From Tubiluchus corallicola (Eukaryota; Priapulida; Priapulimorpha; Priapulimorphida; Tubiluchidae): DNA of 64,000 nucleotides. The translations under genes were made by a program, and so were the position numbers. Position 1 is the stretch's first letter. Each line of letters begins with the position of its first letter. The DNA lies in assembly GCA_030141605.1 (NCBI GenBank), contig JAQGDQ010000252.1, positions 62,001-126,000 on the forward strand, in the 5' to 3' direction. Positions 15,101 through 27,445 of the stretch are shown in pieces. Under the pieces are notes generated by a model. That model was not told the DNA's origin, made no database searches, and was given only the letters and a program-made list of their open reading frames with translations.

Positions 15101-18100
15101 AGCTGGCATTATATCAAGAAGCTGCTGTTAGTTAGGACTGCTGGCATATTCCCCATTGAATATGTATAATAATTTGCCTGGCAGATAGCAGGTAACAGGA
15201 GCCGGTATAACAGGTTATTTTTATACCCAGTTGAATACAGCTGTTTTGTTCCTGGCCATTTTGCAGGCAGTAAATGAGTTTGGTTGTATAACGAGGTCTG
15301 ACTGAATATTGAAAACAGTAATTCCAGAAGAACTAATAGAATGATTAATCCAATTTAAATTTGATCAGTTAGCAGCGTTAAACCAGAGCTACACATAGTG
15401 TTATACCTAAAGTAAGCAACAAGTCTAAATGAAATTTATTACATTTGTGCTTGACGCCTTTTTTGGGCGACAATCCAGCAAGTGACACGAGGCAAATCAT
15501 TTTTTTTGTCAACTCACACATACATATACACCGTGATGCACTCAGCTCATGCTTCTAAAATATAGTTTGATATCCTTTTATGTATCCACTACCAAGTTAT
15601 ACTAGTCTCCTCCTATTCAATTACAATTACCTAAAACTACAAGAATACAGCTTCACAATAGCCCTGATGTAGTAAAATAAGAACACATAATCGGCAGGGT
15701 AGAGTATTGGAACATACAGTAACCATATGCATAGTTAATGGCTTGCATTGCACAGAATGTAATAATTTGAGCAAAATTACACGTACCTGACAATGCCATG
15801 CATTATGAAGAATAATGGCAGAATTAGCATGGTTTCCCAAAAACACTGTCATCATTAAACTCACTACGAGCTCCTTAGCCAGATGATTCACAGGCATCTA
15901 TAATGAAATGTTACAGCAAAATGACCATATGAACACATAGGCTAAAGGGAAAATTTATGAACTCTAAATTTTGCAATTGTAAGGCATAATGGATCACAAT
16001 TTTCCATTCTGTATTACTAGAACATCAAGTATACAAGCATGGCAAAATAGTAATTGCAGGCCACATCACCAAGAGATCTACAAATAAAACATACAGAGAG
16101 TATCTTAGCTCAGTTAGAGCCTAACTATGCCTGTTAATACATCAAGTTCCATTTTCTGTATCTATAATGCGATGGTATGAAGCCTACAAAGGCATTATAC
16201 CACATTAAATTTAAAATGTCTTTGCTGTAAAATGCCAGGGATGAAAAATTATAATAAAAAAAAACAAAGAAATATATGTAAATAATGTACAACAGGTCAG
16301 CACTTGTCAAAGTGTACTACATTAAGCCCTCACTTAGCGACACTAATGCGTTAGAGCAAAATGCATTGCTAAGTGAAATGTTGCTAAACGAAACAATGCT
16401 TTCCATTAAGGCCATTCAGCTGCATTAAAGGAGCAAAGATCAACAATCCTTGGATATGTAAAAGCATTTGGTTGCTTGCAGCAGAACAAAATTGACTGAA
16501 GAATGGCTATGTAAAAGTATTTATTTTTGTTGCAGGAGAAAAATAAATAATGCTTGGTTCATGACTTTATAGGGTTTACTGCTTACAATTCTACATTCAC
16601 CATATGCTTAATTAAAAAACTAATGAGTAACTAAAGTATGAAAACTAAAATTTAAATTTAGGTCCTTCCTCCACTGGTTACTCTCTTTGACACATTTTTT
16701 CCTCCCATTCTTTCTCCTTTCATTTTTTTTCATAAAAATCTAGGGTTGGCTGTTTAGATTTTTTCAACATGCACTTTCTCATCACCTTATATCGCATTTG
16801 CTACGTCCTGTCTTACTTTCGAGCTGTGTTCATTATCAGGGTCGTTTTCAATGTTGTCAATGTTGCTAAATACAAATGAGATCAATGTAACAATTAGTTA
16901 TGCAGGATAAGAGTTTTACCAGTCGGAGAAATTTTAGCTAATCGTGGTTTGCCTAGCTGTGTCTCATTGCCTGCTATTAATTTAGTTGGGCAAATTATTA
17001 CTGGTGTGATAAATATATGGTGATCTGTGTTAAGCAGTGGACTTCACTTACAGTGAACAAACACAGTAAACAAGATTTAGTACTTAAAGTAAGGCTAAAA
17101 ACCGTCGTTAAAACGAAATATGCGACGCAAAGTGAAAAAAGCTGTCAGGTAATTAACGTCATAAAACGAAAGAGCGCTAAGCGGGAGTCGTTAATCAAGC
17201 ACTTACTCTACTATTGATGTATATATATAAAATTATGTAAAAAAAACAAACAAAATCTTGTCTTTCAAGTTCCACTGAAACATTGTTAGCAAATCAATTA
17301 TACATACGTTTATTTGCAACAGAGCAAGTATTAACATGTCCGGACAATGCTGCATAGGAAACTTGAACAGTTCTTGTACTTGAGCGTAGTAAAGATCAGA
17401 GAGAAACAACAAGGTTTCTACCATGTCCAAAGATTTCCTACAAATGAAAAATTTAACGCTATCATCACATGCATTGTCATCATTGTGATCCTATCCTGAT
17501 CATCAATGCTGCCACTGCAAATGCGAAATGTCATCACTTTACTTTAAGAAACAGTCTACTAGAGTTTTGGCTCTAAGAGAAAAGAAGTAAGGTAAACAGA
17601 AACTCTATCCAATTTCATTTCTCAGTATTGTAAGCGTTAGCCTTGTTTTCCAAAGAATGAAACAAGTGGACAAATTAGTTCTCATCAAAACATCTAACTT
17701 TGCACCTATGCAAAATACATCAGTAAAATGATATTACTATTTCTTTATTCTTTACTTACCACGTAACAATATCACGATTATCATCATCAGGTGGGGCTTT
17801 CAGAATGTCCAGTGCCACACTGTGGCAGGGATAATCAGCAAAACAGAATACATCCGAGTTTTTCAATGCCTATAATAATAACTCAGAAGATAATTTATCA
17901 AAAGAAAAACACAATTGTGTTACATCATAATGCAAACTTTGTTCTCAAGTTGCAAAGCAGCAAGTTCAAGAAATACTTAAATTAGTGATATGAAAATAAT
18001 ACAATAATTTAATAAAATTGTTAAAAGCACCAAACAAAGAAGCATGCCAGCTACCAAAATGTGTTTTTGCTAGCAATTACCAAACCGTATACTAACCTGG

Positions 18101-21100
18101 AATTTTTAACTTTGGGGTCAAAGTGTACACCCAACAAATTACTAAAAGAACCATCACATACACTCAGAAATATTACACACACTAACGATATTCAAGCTAT
18201 AGCAGCTTGCATCAATATGCTGTTACAGCACTGTTTTATAACATGATTGTTCTACTGGTTTAGTAAGTGTAGTTTTCCAATTCAATAATTCTTATTTGAG
18301 AAGTCTGATCAATAGGCCCAGCGCACTCAAGTACATTCCGTAGATTAAAGAGGGTGCTCCAAAACTTTTAGATGTTATATTTTTGTAATCTTACAACTGA
18401 AGAGAACTGACCTGTCAAAAGTCAGTAGCCGAATATGTAATAGTGTGTGAATTTGTATGGTCTTCAATACATCTTAATTTTCATTTACCTGCTGAAACCA
18501 TGACAGCTGTCCTTCAGTGTTCTTCCAGTGTCGGTACAATAGTTCAATGGGGAATGCCATATCTCGGAGACCACGGAATATAGCTCGTATGATCAGCTTG
18601 AATCCGATCTTGTCTTTTATAACAAATCCGGGATGATCAAATTCAAACACGACCTCCCTCCAATTCATGTGTGGGTTCTAAAATATAAAGCTTTGATTGA
18701 CAAATTTTATTACTTGGGGATGTTGGCTGATGTTAATTAGGACACTGGTGTGTAGTGCAGTGCTGAAAGCAACACACCTTAAACAGTTTCACATAGGGAT
18801 ACAGCAGGCGTCGCTTAATAGACTCATTCACTTAACTGACACAAAAATGCCTGGAACGGGCCGCTTCTATTCAAATATACATAAAAACTATCGGTAATTG
18901 ACTCAAATAACTCCGCATAATCGACTCTATATTTTTGCTTCATCTACTTAAAATAAGATATTTGTATGTGTCCAAAGAGCCTTTCCTACTTTTATGTCAT
19001 CTTTACTTCCCTTTTGTGCATTATGTATACAGAAACAATCAAGTTAAGTACGACTTTCTTTACAAGCAGGTACGTTTATCATGCACTAATACGCTAGCCC
19101 AGCAATTTTGCTTTGAATATGTTAACCGTTCTCCCACTGTTACCCAAAGAATTTTTGGAAGCTAAACATTTAGTCACTTGCCTAGCGGTTTCCTTTTGAT
19201 GCTCTTGTTGCAAATCACACTTTCATGCTTAATGAGTTAACAGTCAAAGATGCAGGTACGGTCATCAGCCGATATTCCTTGTGACTTACAAGAGTAAACA
19301 TCGTACAGCAAATAAGAGCAATGTAAGTGAGCAGAAGATCCAGAACTGTTTTAGTCACGCACAACAACAGATTTTCAACATTTTTATATAATTACGAGAA
19401 CTTTGTGGGCCAACCTCTTCGTTAGAAAATGAAGCAGCCGACTTTGAAGGAATTTTTGTAACTTTTGCAAATAAACAGACTTAGAAAAGTCTGTGATTTA
19501 GAAAACTATACTTTTTAATTTATTGCTAATTCACTTATATAAATTAATATTTTAAAATATTTTTCCTGATTTTTAACTGCACAAAGGAATTTAGGCATTA
19601 CTTCGTTTCTAAAATTCATTAAAAACCTTTGCAGTGCATAGTAAACTGACGACTCATACTTCTATACCCGTAATACTACACCTATCAGTTAATAGGTTCA
19701 GTCGGTTAATTGGGTCAAAACACATCGGTCCCAAAGTGAGTCTATTAAGTGGCGTCTACTGTGCTAATAAATGCTGCTTCGACAGACTCATCTGACACAG
19801 TTCAGCTTGTCCTTACTCGAGTTGTGAACATGTTTACTGAGTGTAAAGAGTAGACAACTATATGAAATCTTAAGTGCAATTTTAAACCAACAATTCTAAA
19901 AATGAATACAAAGAATTTATTAATGTTACAGATCACAAATCAAATGTTATTGACGAATGGCTAGTAGTGAAAATTGTAAGATCTTTCACCATACACTAAA
20001 ACAAACCAAATTTGCTTTGTATGAGCCCAGTCTTTCAAAATTTTGCTTCATACATAACTAAAACTAACAAACAGTATGAACACTTTATAAAAGAACTTGC
20101 AAACAGTTTAAAATAGACAGTCATAAGTCAGAAAATAAGTTTCGAACTCATTAAAACTTAGTAGCCACATCTGTTCTAACTATTGAAACAAAATGAGCTA
20201 TGTCGTACAACAAAAAATATTGTCAACACAAACAGGATAATATGATTCAGCTAGTGTCGTGAACAGTCAGTGAGATTAGTGTACATAAACACTGCAAGTA
20301 AGTCCTTTTTTATTAGAGACATAACTATTTTTTCACTTACAATCTCTTGCACAACTTGAACAAACACATCCACATTCCAAGTATTAAGTTGATTTCCATC
20401 CACCTTATCCTTATTATCACTCCAGATTCCAGCAGACGTTGTGACCTGTACAGGCACTGGGTCTCCCAATCCTGCAAATCGCAATTATGTTGCGGAATAT
20501 CAAAGGTGGCGATATGCACTTTAAAATATAGCAATACCATGTTAGTCTTTACAGGATGAATTCACCAAAGTAAAATGAATGATTCCAAGCACATGCGTTA
20601 ACACTGCACTCATTCCCCGAAAAAATTACAATGGAAAATACTGGCTGTACTGAACAAGGTTTCCAATCTCGAGGTACTTTATAATCCTACCCATTACGAA
20701 ATTACCTCAATTTCTAATTACGACTGGGAGCTCAAGATTTTCGGAATTCAATTCAATGATTTCAAATGAAAAAATTAGGATTCAATTTATACTCACGGCA
20801 GTTTGAACTCACTTTATTAAAAAGCTGTTGATAATCAAATACCGAATGAAATAATCCCATTAATAAATATTATTACTAACAATAAATTGTTTCTTTTGTT
20901 TGATAACAGTGACTTGTATTCTTTTCATTTCGCAACTCTGTATACATGAGTGACTAAGGTAACGCGCATAAGTTTCTAGTGAAACAGCATGATGCTAACC
21001 AGTGTTTCCATCCATAAAAGATTTTACATCTTGCTGTGAAATTGGTGGTCATTTATTTCAACGAGAGGAAAATTGAAAAAAAGGAGAATTTTTATTAGTT

Positions 21101-24100
21101 TACCTATAATATATATTAGTGTTTTTTGAACTGTAAACACTAAAAGACTGAATCTCAAATAACCAAACATCATGCCTGGAAATCACGAAACACCCTGACT
21201 GAGGTTTCCAATCCCAATCTCGTTAAAAAGGGCAAGGAATTCCAGGATTGGAAACTCTAGTATGAGCTACTAGTAATAGTAATACCAGTAATAGTAATGC
21301 TAAGGATGTAAATTGTTTCTCTCAAATTTCTCACAGCAATGTGAGATTTCCGTGGGCTTCTGTGACAAACTACAGTCAAGATTAGCTAGACAGACCTTAC
21401 TAGACCAGTTGCCCCAATGAGATCGAGATACTTTGAGACTACTACAAAAATGTGTTTTCTGCATTATGTGTTAGTAATTTTGTTAGCTGACACCTACTAA
21501 TAAGGCATTTAATCGTTTGGTTAGGACTAGTGTTTATTGCATTCACCTGAGCAGTGAGCATATTACCCACAGATTTTTGTTATATATGACGTTTTAAAAA
21601 ATTGTAATCTGCATGAATTGAACACCAAAACTTATAGGCTCCAAGCTTGAATGATGCTCTACCTCCATGAAAGGGATCAACTTCCTACATTACTCAAGGG
21701 CCGAGAAAAAGTGGTGACAGACAGACTGATGGAACCAATAATTACGGGTAGTTGTAAAAAACTTGTATCATCATATCAGATCCAAATACAGGCAGTACTC
21801 AAATGAACAACAACTGTGGAAACAAAATTGACTGACTTTTGTTAATCTCATTTACTTTACATGATTGCCACCTAAATTTACAACTAAACGAGTATACTCA
21901 ATTTAATACAAAATGTTCCTTAATTTTAGTTTAGTGAAGTCACATAAAATACATTTCATTGAATTTGACTAGACTGCGAAGTAGTTGATACTTGATACTA
22001 TCTCTATAAAGAGATTGTACATTACTTGTGCACATCTATCATTAAAACATGTTTGTCCATCTAGTAGCCATATACACAAGATTAGCCGTGTAAGCTTATA
22101 GAGTACCTTTACCTTTTTCCTGGTCTCTAGCATGTTTGCTATAACGATGTTATACTCCAATACAAAAATCAAATATATACTAATTGATCCAAAAATGAAT
22201 AGAGTTCAAAGCTAGAATGACACCCGAGCTCTGTGCGAGGTATCAACTTTCTAGATTACTTCAACACTGAGAGTTGTGTAATCACGGTAATCACTCATGT
22301 AAAGTGGTGGTAGGCGGTCAGACAGATGGAAGTGATAATGCGATATTCATTGGAGTATTCAGGCAATACTCCAGAGTCGAGAAAACATAGCCAGACAGGC
22401 GGAGAGACATACGGGACTGATAGTTCAATAGTTGCCCACTTTGTTGGGGCGACATCTTGAAGAGGCAGCGCATCGTTCAAACTCGGAGCCTAGTAATTTT
22501 TGTATCAGTATGCACAGATTTGAATTTTGTACAGTTGCCCAGGGAAATTATAAAAATGTAAATTCCGAATGCACGAAAAAGTGGCACCAAAAACCATGAA
22601 AGTATTACTCATGACCTCTGGAGGTTGCCCTAAGCAGCAAAGTTTGAAGACTAACACAATCTCACCAAACACAAAAATAGATTTTCTTTAAAAAAAACAA
22701 GCTTAATTTGTATGGGAACATAAACAGATAATTGTGTTTAATACTTTTGCACTTTGGTGCAATATATTTTGCCACTAGTTATAGAACATTTCTCTTTAGC
22801 ACAAAATTTATTTGATTTTGTATGTCACACAAACCTGTGTGGGTGCGGGCCATGGCTCCTAAGACTCTCGCCACAGATGCAGGCATCACATCTCGAATCC
22901 CAAATTGTAACAGACTGCTGCGACATTCATCTATGTTGGCAGTAAAATTGTAACCCACTTCAAGTATTAGATCTGCTAGATTGCCATCCATCTACAGATG
23001 AATAATTTAAAAACATAGTTTTATTAGGTGACTGCATTTGAAGTTAAGGTGCCCAAATAATAAATCTCTTGATAAAGGTTCTATATTTTTTTTTAGGCTG
23101 TCGTTCACATTTTACAAACTTGTCTTAATTTGTATTGGCCACATAAATTCACGCATAAATTTACACGCCTCATTTTCCATGAACCTTTTCAGGATATTTT
23201 GACACGACAACAAAAAACAGAATTCTTACATAAAAAAAAACTAAAAAAATTTGGTTGAAATTTTGTTCTAATACTCGGAGTATGTATTACCAGTAACGTT
23301 GCATAAAATTTGTAAATTTAAATTCCTACTCTGACAGTTAGGCACAGTCATTTTAACAGTAAGTAGTTGAATAAGTAACCAGAGCATTCATAGTGCACAC
23401 TTTACTAGCCAAGCAAAAGTATAAAATACTTTATCTTGTTAATAAGATTAATAACATGTTTTTGGTGAACCAGTAACATTTTTGATGCACACTGGGATAG
23501 TGAACCAGTGACATTTTATTAGTTGGTACAAACATGTTTTTAATTATTAAGAGATATACAAGTGATATGACTTTATATGGAAAGTTTTTTGACTTTAACA
23601 TTACCTTTTCTCATTCACACGAATACAGAAACTTTATTCAATGCCCGTTTCATATTTTTACTTTTTTCCAGCAAGTGAATTTAGGGCAACTTATCTGAGC
23701 AAACTAAACTATGGGAAGAACAGCATGTTAATATGCACTGTTTTCGGTGAATAATGCATATTGTCTTTGCAAGAACATATTATGAATTTTGTTTAGGTGA
23801 GACAAGAGAGGATTGATTCGAAGGCCCTCAAAGTAACTTCATAAGTTCACATGCTTCTGGGTGTTTATCCATTGTACAGCAGTAGAATGCCAGCACTAGA
23901 TCTACTATCTCTTATGTCACCTAAATTGTTTATCACAGTTCTCGTGAATACACTTTTCTGATTTGTGAATCTAAACAGGTTTTTTATGGTTAAAAATATT
24001 TGTAAAATAAATTTTATATATTTTCGAAGTACTTCATGAAATCAAGTTTGTTAACTGGCTTTAATTTACTGAATGATGCTAAACATTTCTCGAGACAGCC

Positions 24101-27100
24101 TCGAGACAAAACTGACAAAACACAAGATCAAGACAGAACACCAGAGTTCATATTCTGATTTGTCAACAAAATTTCAACAACACTTTTGACTATAAACCAC
24201 TAGACCAGAAACATTATTAAACAACTATTAAAGAAATGCAGTAAGACTCACCAGTGTTCTTGACATACTACTACATTCAGCTACGACTTTGTCAACAGTT
24301 ACGTCCAAAATACCTGGATATAGCAACGGCGCAAGAATGACAGGTACTCGATCTTGAGGAAAATCTGTGATTCACATAATAAGTTATAGAAAGCACAAAA
24401 AATTAATAAACTCAAGCCAAATTCAGTATACACATCAAACTTAGTCTGAAAGAAACTTGTTCAAATGGTATTTGATTCTGACATGTGGATTACCTTTCCG
24501 CAGAGTATTAAGAAATACTTCTAGCTGCTCAAAACCAATTCCAAAATGATCTTGTGAATTACGTATCAGGTTCTGCAATATGAGATGTAGCACCTCTATA
24601 GGCGTATCTCCAAGTCCACTTTCTTGACTACTGGTTGTTTCTAAAAAAAGTGACAGGATTCATAACATGACAATGTAGAATTCTTCTTCTTCACAGTTTA
24701 ACAGTAGAATACTCTGATCAGTACTATGTACTAAATAGGAATATAAACAGTAAGTGAACTAATGAAAAAATGATGTATAGTTACCGGTATCAATAAATGC
24801 TCTTAGCAAATCTGGCAACTTATGCCTCACAAACTGAGCAGCGTACGTTCGCAAATCACTATTGGACGACTGTAATAATGCCAAAGCAAATGTGACGTCC
24901 TGCACTCGGTTAAGCTTGAGAGTTTTGCTAATAAAATGAAGGAGCTGCGGGCTTGGTTTTAAAGTCTAAAAAAGAATTAAAAAAGTTATTTATAAACATC
25001 AGTTTATGTTTTTTTACCTATTTACCAGCCTGTCTAGAATTCAGAAATTGAAGCTTATTCTGGTGCAGCTGCTGTACCAGGATTTCTGTTCAGTCCCGAC
25101 AGAAACCACAAACACCTTTTGACATGTATTAAATTCGACAGTACATCTTGTGCTTCTAACAAGAACTTTACTCATTGAATTTTCAATATTTAATGCGCAG
25201 CACTAGTAAATGACTCATTACTATCACATTTTCACAAGCAGCAGCATGTGCTTTCTGCAGCATTTGGCATGACTCAACACCTTCCTCTATAAAAAGCCAG
25301 TATACTGTGTGTAAGATATTCTTGTGGTTAAGATGGCCGTTTGCTGTTTTAATAGCATTTTAAGTGTAATTTTTTATGATTATGTCTCCCTCTGTTCTTT
25401 TAACAGATGCCGTTTTTGTTCAAACGACGTTACAATATAATTTAATTTGATTAACTGACTGTGATGTACACAGCCTACACGTACGCTTAAAAACTTTATA
25501 ACTTCACTATTACCTTTTTATTATAATGTTTCACCACATTAATAACTAATCACATTTTTGCACCTGTTAGTTCGTAGCAGATAGATGACTTCTTTAGTTA
25601 ACTGTTTTAGTTTAACAAAATGATATACAAACAATTAAAACGTGTAAGATGTAACGAAAGCGCTTGTTTGTTTCTTAGTTGATGTACTGTCATATTTGTT
25701 TGGTACTAGCCTATTACTGTATATAAAGTTGCTGTTAAATCGTTGTACCGTAGAGCTTAGGTTTTACCTAAACGTACCCAACAGATTATGCTGAATTCTG
25801 CCTTCTGATTGATCAATTTGTAAAAGATCGAATTGCTTTGCTGCATTCGTGTTCACATGAAAATGTTACCTATCGTTATGGGGTTGGTCTGGCAAGATGT
25901 ACTGACATTTTTCGTTATCTTACCAATTATTGTAGTTGCTTACTTTAGATTATTTTCAAGCACTTCAAGTCTTTTACATTTTATATTTTCAAGCTCACAT
26001 TGAGCACATCACGTTACACGATTATTGTCCCAAGACAAAGGATATACAGCAATGACACATTTTTATACCTTCTGGTGTTGAAGTGGATTTTCAATAGCAA
26101 AGCACAAACTAGTAACAAAATTCTGCTTAGTTGTTAGAGATTCACACTGCTCAATCAAGAACTGAATCTGAAAGTCATAAATAAAAAATTAAAAAAGGAG
26201 CTTGCATTAAAACACTTTGCATTAACATTACATAATGTACAACATGCACTACCACATGTATGCATTCAAGATAAATGTAATATAGAAACGAGAAATTGAC
26301 ATTAAAACCATCTCTTTTCATGGCAGGTGAACATAATTAGAAACTATTACTTAACTAGAAATATTGTAACAAAACTGCAATATAAGTGAATAACCTACCT
26401 GATTGATATCCTTGCCGCTATTTTTCACATCACCACTAAAATCAATGTAAGAGAACAAACACCGAAGCAGATGTTTCTCTGCTTCCACACCGTGCTGTGC
26501 TATAAGCTGAAAAATGTTAAAATGTGTAGCAAAAATCCTTTATTTTCAGCACTGATGAAAAGCAAATGAAAAAAACAGGAAGGGCTTATCTCTACCCATT
26601 TCCATTACTAAATTCGTAAAAGCTGTTTGAGGGTGCACTTAAATTAGTTATGTATAGATTTTTTTCTGATCAATATCGTGGCAGTGACAACCCAAAAAGA
26701 AAAGAAGTCTGGAGGGGTTTAACTGAAATGATCAGAAACAGAGTGATGAAGAGAGGAGAGAGAGTGGAGAGACAAAGACAGAGAGAGGGAGATGGAAAGT
26801 AAAGGAAGTGAAAAAGAAAACAGGTGGGCAAGAATAATGGAATTTAAGATACCAACAATTGCTGAACTGACAAAAAGAACAGAAAAGGTAAAATGGTTGT
26901 TGAAAAAAAATTGGTCCTGGTCCCATACTGATTCCAAATCGAAAAAATGGAAACTGGTCCACTTATCACCTAGTCAGAGTACAGAAATTTAAAAATTCAT
27001 CATCATAAATGCAAGCCCGCATTATTCTCTCATGTAACCATAACAGTATAATGAAATTACAAATAGAGATTGCGAATGTCATCATGATGCGAGTAACATA

Positions 27101-27445
27101 TTGTAGTCTTGTCATGTTGTCAATCATTAATTGAAATCAAATATATACGGATAAAATTAACACTATTCTCTGATCACGGTATCTGCAACATCAGTCGCTG
27201 ATTACTAGAACAAGCTCAAATGTAACATGCAAGTTTACATTCAAGTCTGAACTTATTGAGTGGACACTTACAGTAAGACTACTAAAATAGTAAAATGATT
27301 AAATGAGAAAAACAAAAAATATAGATAAAGTAATTATTGTTACATCTGCAACTTCAGCGATAGATGCTCTGTAGTTTTTCTTCGTCAAATTAGATACTGA
27401 GTAACTTATTTGTGATAATGCAAATGAGAGACAATCTAGATTCAT
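1..27445 (-). CDS. CNOT1: CNOT1, scaffold of the CCR4-NOT complex (3' end lies beyond the left edge)
   Basis: CNOT1 is the large cytoplasmic scaffold that holds the CAF1/CCR4 deadenylases, CNOT2/3 and CNOT9 and recruits mRNA-decay adaptors. Thirty-two exons were assembled on the minus strand and phase is kept at every junction (4,798 nt, about 1,599 codons; the human protein is about 2,370 residues). The start is the ATG at 27443-27445: the peptide [15 protein letters not shown] matches the known animal CNOT1 N-terminus almost residue for residue. Other landmarks are [52 protein letters not shown] and [18 protein letters not shown]. Domain blocks with exon coordinates are given as separate entries. 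The gene runs off position 1 within exon 32. The last third (the NOT1 C-terminal domain that binds CNOT2/3) is not in the window. No in-frame stop or missing conserved block was found. Identity is very secure; individual exon ends rest on splice consensus and phase. Confidence 0.97.
382..2359 (-). other. CNOT1: CNOT1 exons 28-31: CNOT9-binding (DUF3819) region
   Basis: Exons 2078-2359, 1714-1854, 1152-1307 and 382-630 encode residues 1285-1560. Exon 28 starts [18 protein letters not shown], passes through a Thr/Ala/Pro linker, and ends [19 protein letters not shown]. Exons 29-31 carry [73 protein letters not shown], and [20 protein letters not shown]. These match the helical block that binds CNOT9 (CAF40) in animals. 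Exon 29 has a duplicated 3' splice site caused by a 49-bp tandem repeat, reported separately. The proximal copy at 1855 is chosen because only it stays open. Confidence 0.94.
1837..1934. repeat. 49-bp tandem duplication spanning the CNOT1 exon 29 acceptor
   Basis: Two near-identical copies with a 49-bp period lie at about 1837-1885 and 1886-1934. On the transcript strand each contains a pyrimidine tract, ACTTTTTACAG, and the first exon bases CTGCCATTGTTTCAAGCT. The functional 3' splice site and first six codons of exon 29 are therefore present twice. Use of the upstream copy would add 49 nt and reach a TAA within 13 codons. Confidence 0.9.
3717..5609 (-). other. CNOT1: CNOT1 exons 23-27: MIF4G domain that docks the CAF1 (CNOT7/8) deadenylase
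   Basis: Exons 5298-5609, 4794-4973, 4501-4617, 4182-4292 and 3717-3851 encode residues 1000-1284. The first half of exon 23 is a Thr/Ala/Pro/Ser-rich linker that ends in [16 protein letters not shown]. The MIF4G domain follows, with [80 protein letters not shown], and [11 protein letters not shown] with [20 protein letters not shown]. This is the most conserved part of the protein and is nearly identical to the vertebrate sequence. All five exons are multiples of three and joined in phase 0. By family knowledge this domain anchors the catalytic CNOT7/CNOT8 plus CNOT6/6L pair. Confidence 0.96.
5868..8945 (-). other. CNOT1: CNOT1 exons 19-22: tristetraprolin-binding-type helical domain
   Basis: Exons 8743-8945, 7681-7809, 6639-6748 and 5868-5946 encode residues about 826-999. 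Diagnostic blocks are [86 protein letters not shown] and [13 protein letters not shown]. In human CNOT1 the equivalent segment is the MIF4G-like domain that binds peptide motifs of decay adaptors such as tristetraprolin. It is known from family studies that the adaptor sits in a hydrophobic groove; I did not map groove residues here. Intron 20 (6749-7680) carries the GC-rich insert described separately. Confidence 0.92.
7105..7575. other. GC- and CpG-rich insert of unknown origin in CNOT1 intron 20
   Basis: This block stands out sharply from its AT-rich surroundings. It is rich in G+C and CpG (CGGGCGCCGC, GGGTCCGCGAAAACGCCCG, GGGGCGCCGTGGCCCTCTCG) and ends against a TATA microsatellite at 7588-7612. 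Overlapping reading frames on both strands (7114-7329 minus, 7256-7510 plus) are open mainly because stop codons are rare at this composition; neither resembles a protein I know. No terminal inverted repeat, tRNA-like promoter boxes or rRNA motif was recognised. It could be a SINE-like or other repeat ending in a microsatellite, a foreign fragment, or a structured RNA. Direct observation is limited to composition and boundaries. Confidence 0.5.
9579..10327 (-). other. CNOT1: CNOT1 exons 17-18: Ser/Gly/Pro-rich linker
   Basis: Exons 10108-10327 and 9579-9713 encode residues about 708-825. The linker opens with [18 protein letters not shown], matching the conserved DPLAG...SLSIGG start of the same linker in other animals. 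It then becomes a serine, glycine and proline-rich stretch ([15 protein letters not shown]). Such linkers in CNOT1 are disordered and connect the N-terminal arm to the next helical domain. Exon 18 ends with [15 protein letters not shown]. The low-complexity composition is expected here and is not a sign of misassembly. Both exons have clean CAG or TAG acceptors and GTAG or GTAC donors. Confidence 0.88.
14256..15304. mobile_element. Non-autonomous DNA transposon with pogo/mariner-type ends in CNOT1 intron 12
   Basis: The left end reads CAGTCAAACCTCTTTACACT. The right end, reverse-complemented, reads CAGTCAGACCTCGTTATACA. The repeats stay similar for about 26 bp, and TA precedes the left end. 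The CAGTCNAACCTCGTTATA pattern is typical of pogo/Tigger-like and mariner elements. Internally, near 14735-14765, AATAAATAACATGAATTGAA resembles the tail of a LINE 3' end, so a second element may be nested. No transposase frame is visible. The remainder of intron 12 (12690-14255 and 15305-15786) shows nothing I can name. Confidence 0.6.
16320..17208 (+). mobile_element. Old, diverged copy of the 690-bp pogo-like family in CNOT1 intron 11
   Basis: The left part (ATGCGTTAGAGCAAAATGCA and on to GCTAAACGAAAC) corresponds to the ATGTGTTCCAGCAAAACG...TTAAGCGAAAC start of the younger copies at 35907-36599 (reverse strand) and 44096-44791. The right part (CGCTAAGCGGGAGTCGTTAA) lines up with the CGTTAAACGGGGGGTCCTTA end of the 44096 copy. 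The copy is longer than the others (about 890 bp) and its ends are degraded, so exact limits are uncertain. The reading frame at 17017-17217 lies inside it and is not a gene. Confidence 0.5.
18802..19761. mobile_element. Non-autonomous DNA transposon with terminal inverted repeats in CNOT1 intron 8
   Basis: The left end reads CAGCAGGCGTCGCTTAATAG with ACTCA following. The right end, reverse-complemented, reads CAGTAGACGCCACTTAATAG and also continues ACTCA. That makes terminal inverted repeats of about 25 bp with four mismatches. The left end abuts TA and the right end TG. A CAG-type end next to TA points to the pogo/Tc1-mariner superfamily with a decayed target duplication. The 960-bp interior has no transposase-like reading frame that I recognise. 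Superfamily assignment is inference from the ends alone. Confidence 0.6.
20472..22834 (-). repeat. CNOT1 intron 7, with a diverged direct repeat pair and a possible terminal-repeat element
   Basis: Two segments resemble each other by eye: 21600-21790 and 22195-22400. They share AGCTTGAATGA/AGCTAGAATGA, then ATCAACTT(C/T)CTA(C/G)ATTACT and a later GGTGG...CAGACAGA tract. They look like old copies of one dispersed repeat of unknown class. Separately, GGTTTCCAATCTCGAGG near 20660 and an inverted GATTGGAAACTC near 21253 could mark the ends of a 0.6-kb element, but the match is short. No coding capacity was recognised in either. Confidence 0.35.
22992..26068 (-). other. CNOT1 introns 3-6: spacer DNA between short exons
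   Basis: Between exons 4, 5 and 6 this stretch is AT-rich intron sequence (22992-24251, 24365-24493, 24641-24784 and 24966-26068). I see no gene, RNA gene or clear transposon end. Around 24080-24150 there is a short patch with repeated AAGAC/GAGAC words like that at 54640-54830. Confidence 0.5.
26507..27343 (-). other. CNOT1 intron 1, with a purine-rich tract
   Basis: No gene is visible in this intron. The main landmark is a GA-rich stretch on the plus strand at about 26720-26825, largely runs of GAGAG and AAAG. It appears as a pyrimidine-rich tract in the CNOT1 transcript. The short open frames over it on both strands are products of this bias and have no protein-like composition. Confidence 0.5.

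Larger units (their letters stand above)
10739..27445 (-). other. CNOT1: CNOT1 exons 1-16: N-terminal helical (HEAT-like) region
   Basis: Exons in transcript order: 27344-27445, 26399-26506, 26069-26167, 24785-24965, 24494-24640, 24252-24364, 22835-22991, 20341-20471, 18489-18677, 17760-17869, 17308-17437, 15787-15897, 12573-12689, 12186-12308, 11731-11882, 10739-10889. They encode residues 1-707. Recognisable conserved blocks are APLLYPG in exon 6, [14 protein letters not shown] and [14 protein letters not shown] in exon 7, TWNVDVFV in exon 8, FDHPGF in exon 9, [16 protein letters not shown] in exon 12, [13 protein letters not shown] in exon 13, [19 protein letters not shown] in exon 14 and RQPPPGV in exon 16. 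In the known family this region is an elongated helical-repeat arm. The best-conserved stretch is exons 12-16. Exon 12 plus 13 joins the histidine-rich [10 protein letters not shown] block to [12 protein letters not shown] exactly as in animal CNOT1. Confidence 0.93.

Noticed and set aside
16314-17215. A separate transposon family in CNOT1 intron 11
   Set aside because: On comparison both ends align with the 690-bp family found in CEP89, so it is listed as an old member of that family.
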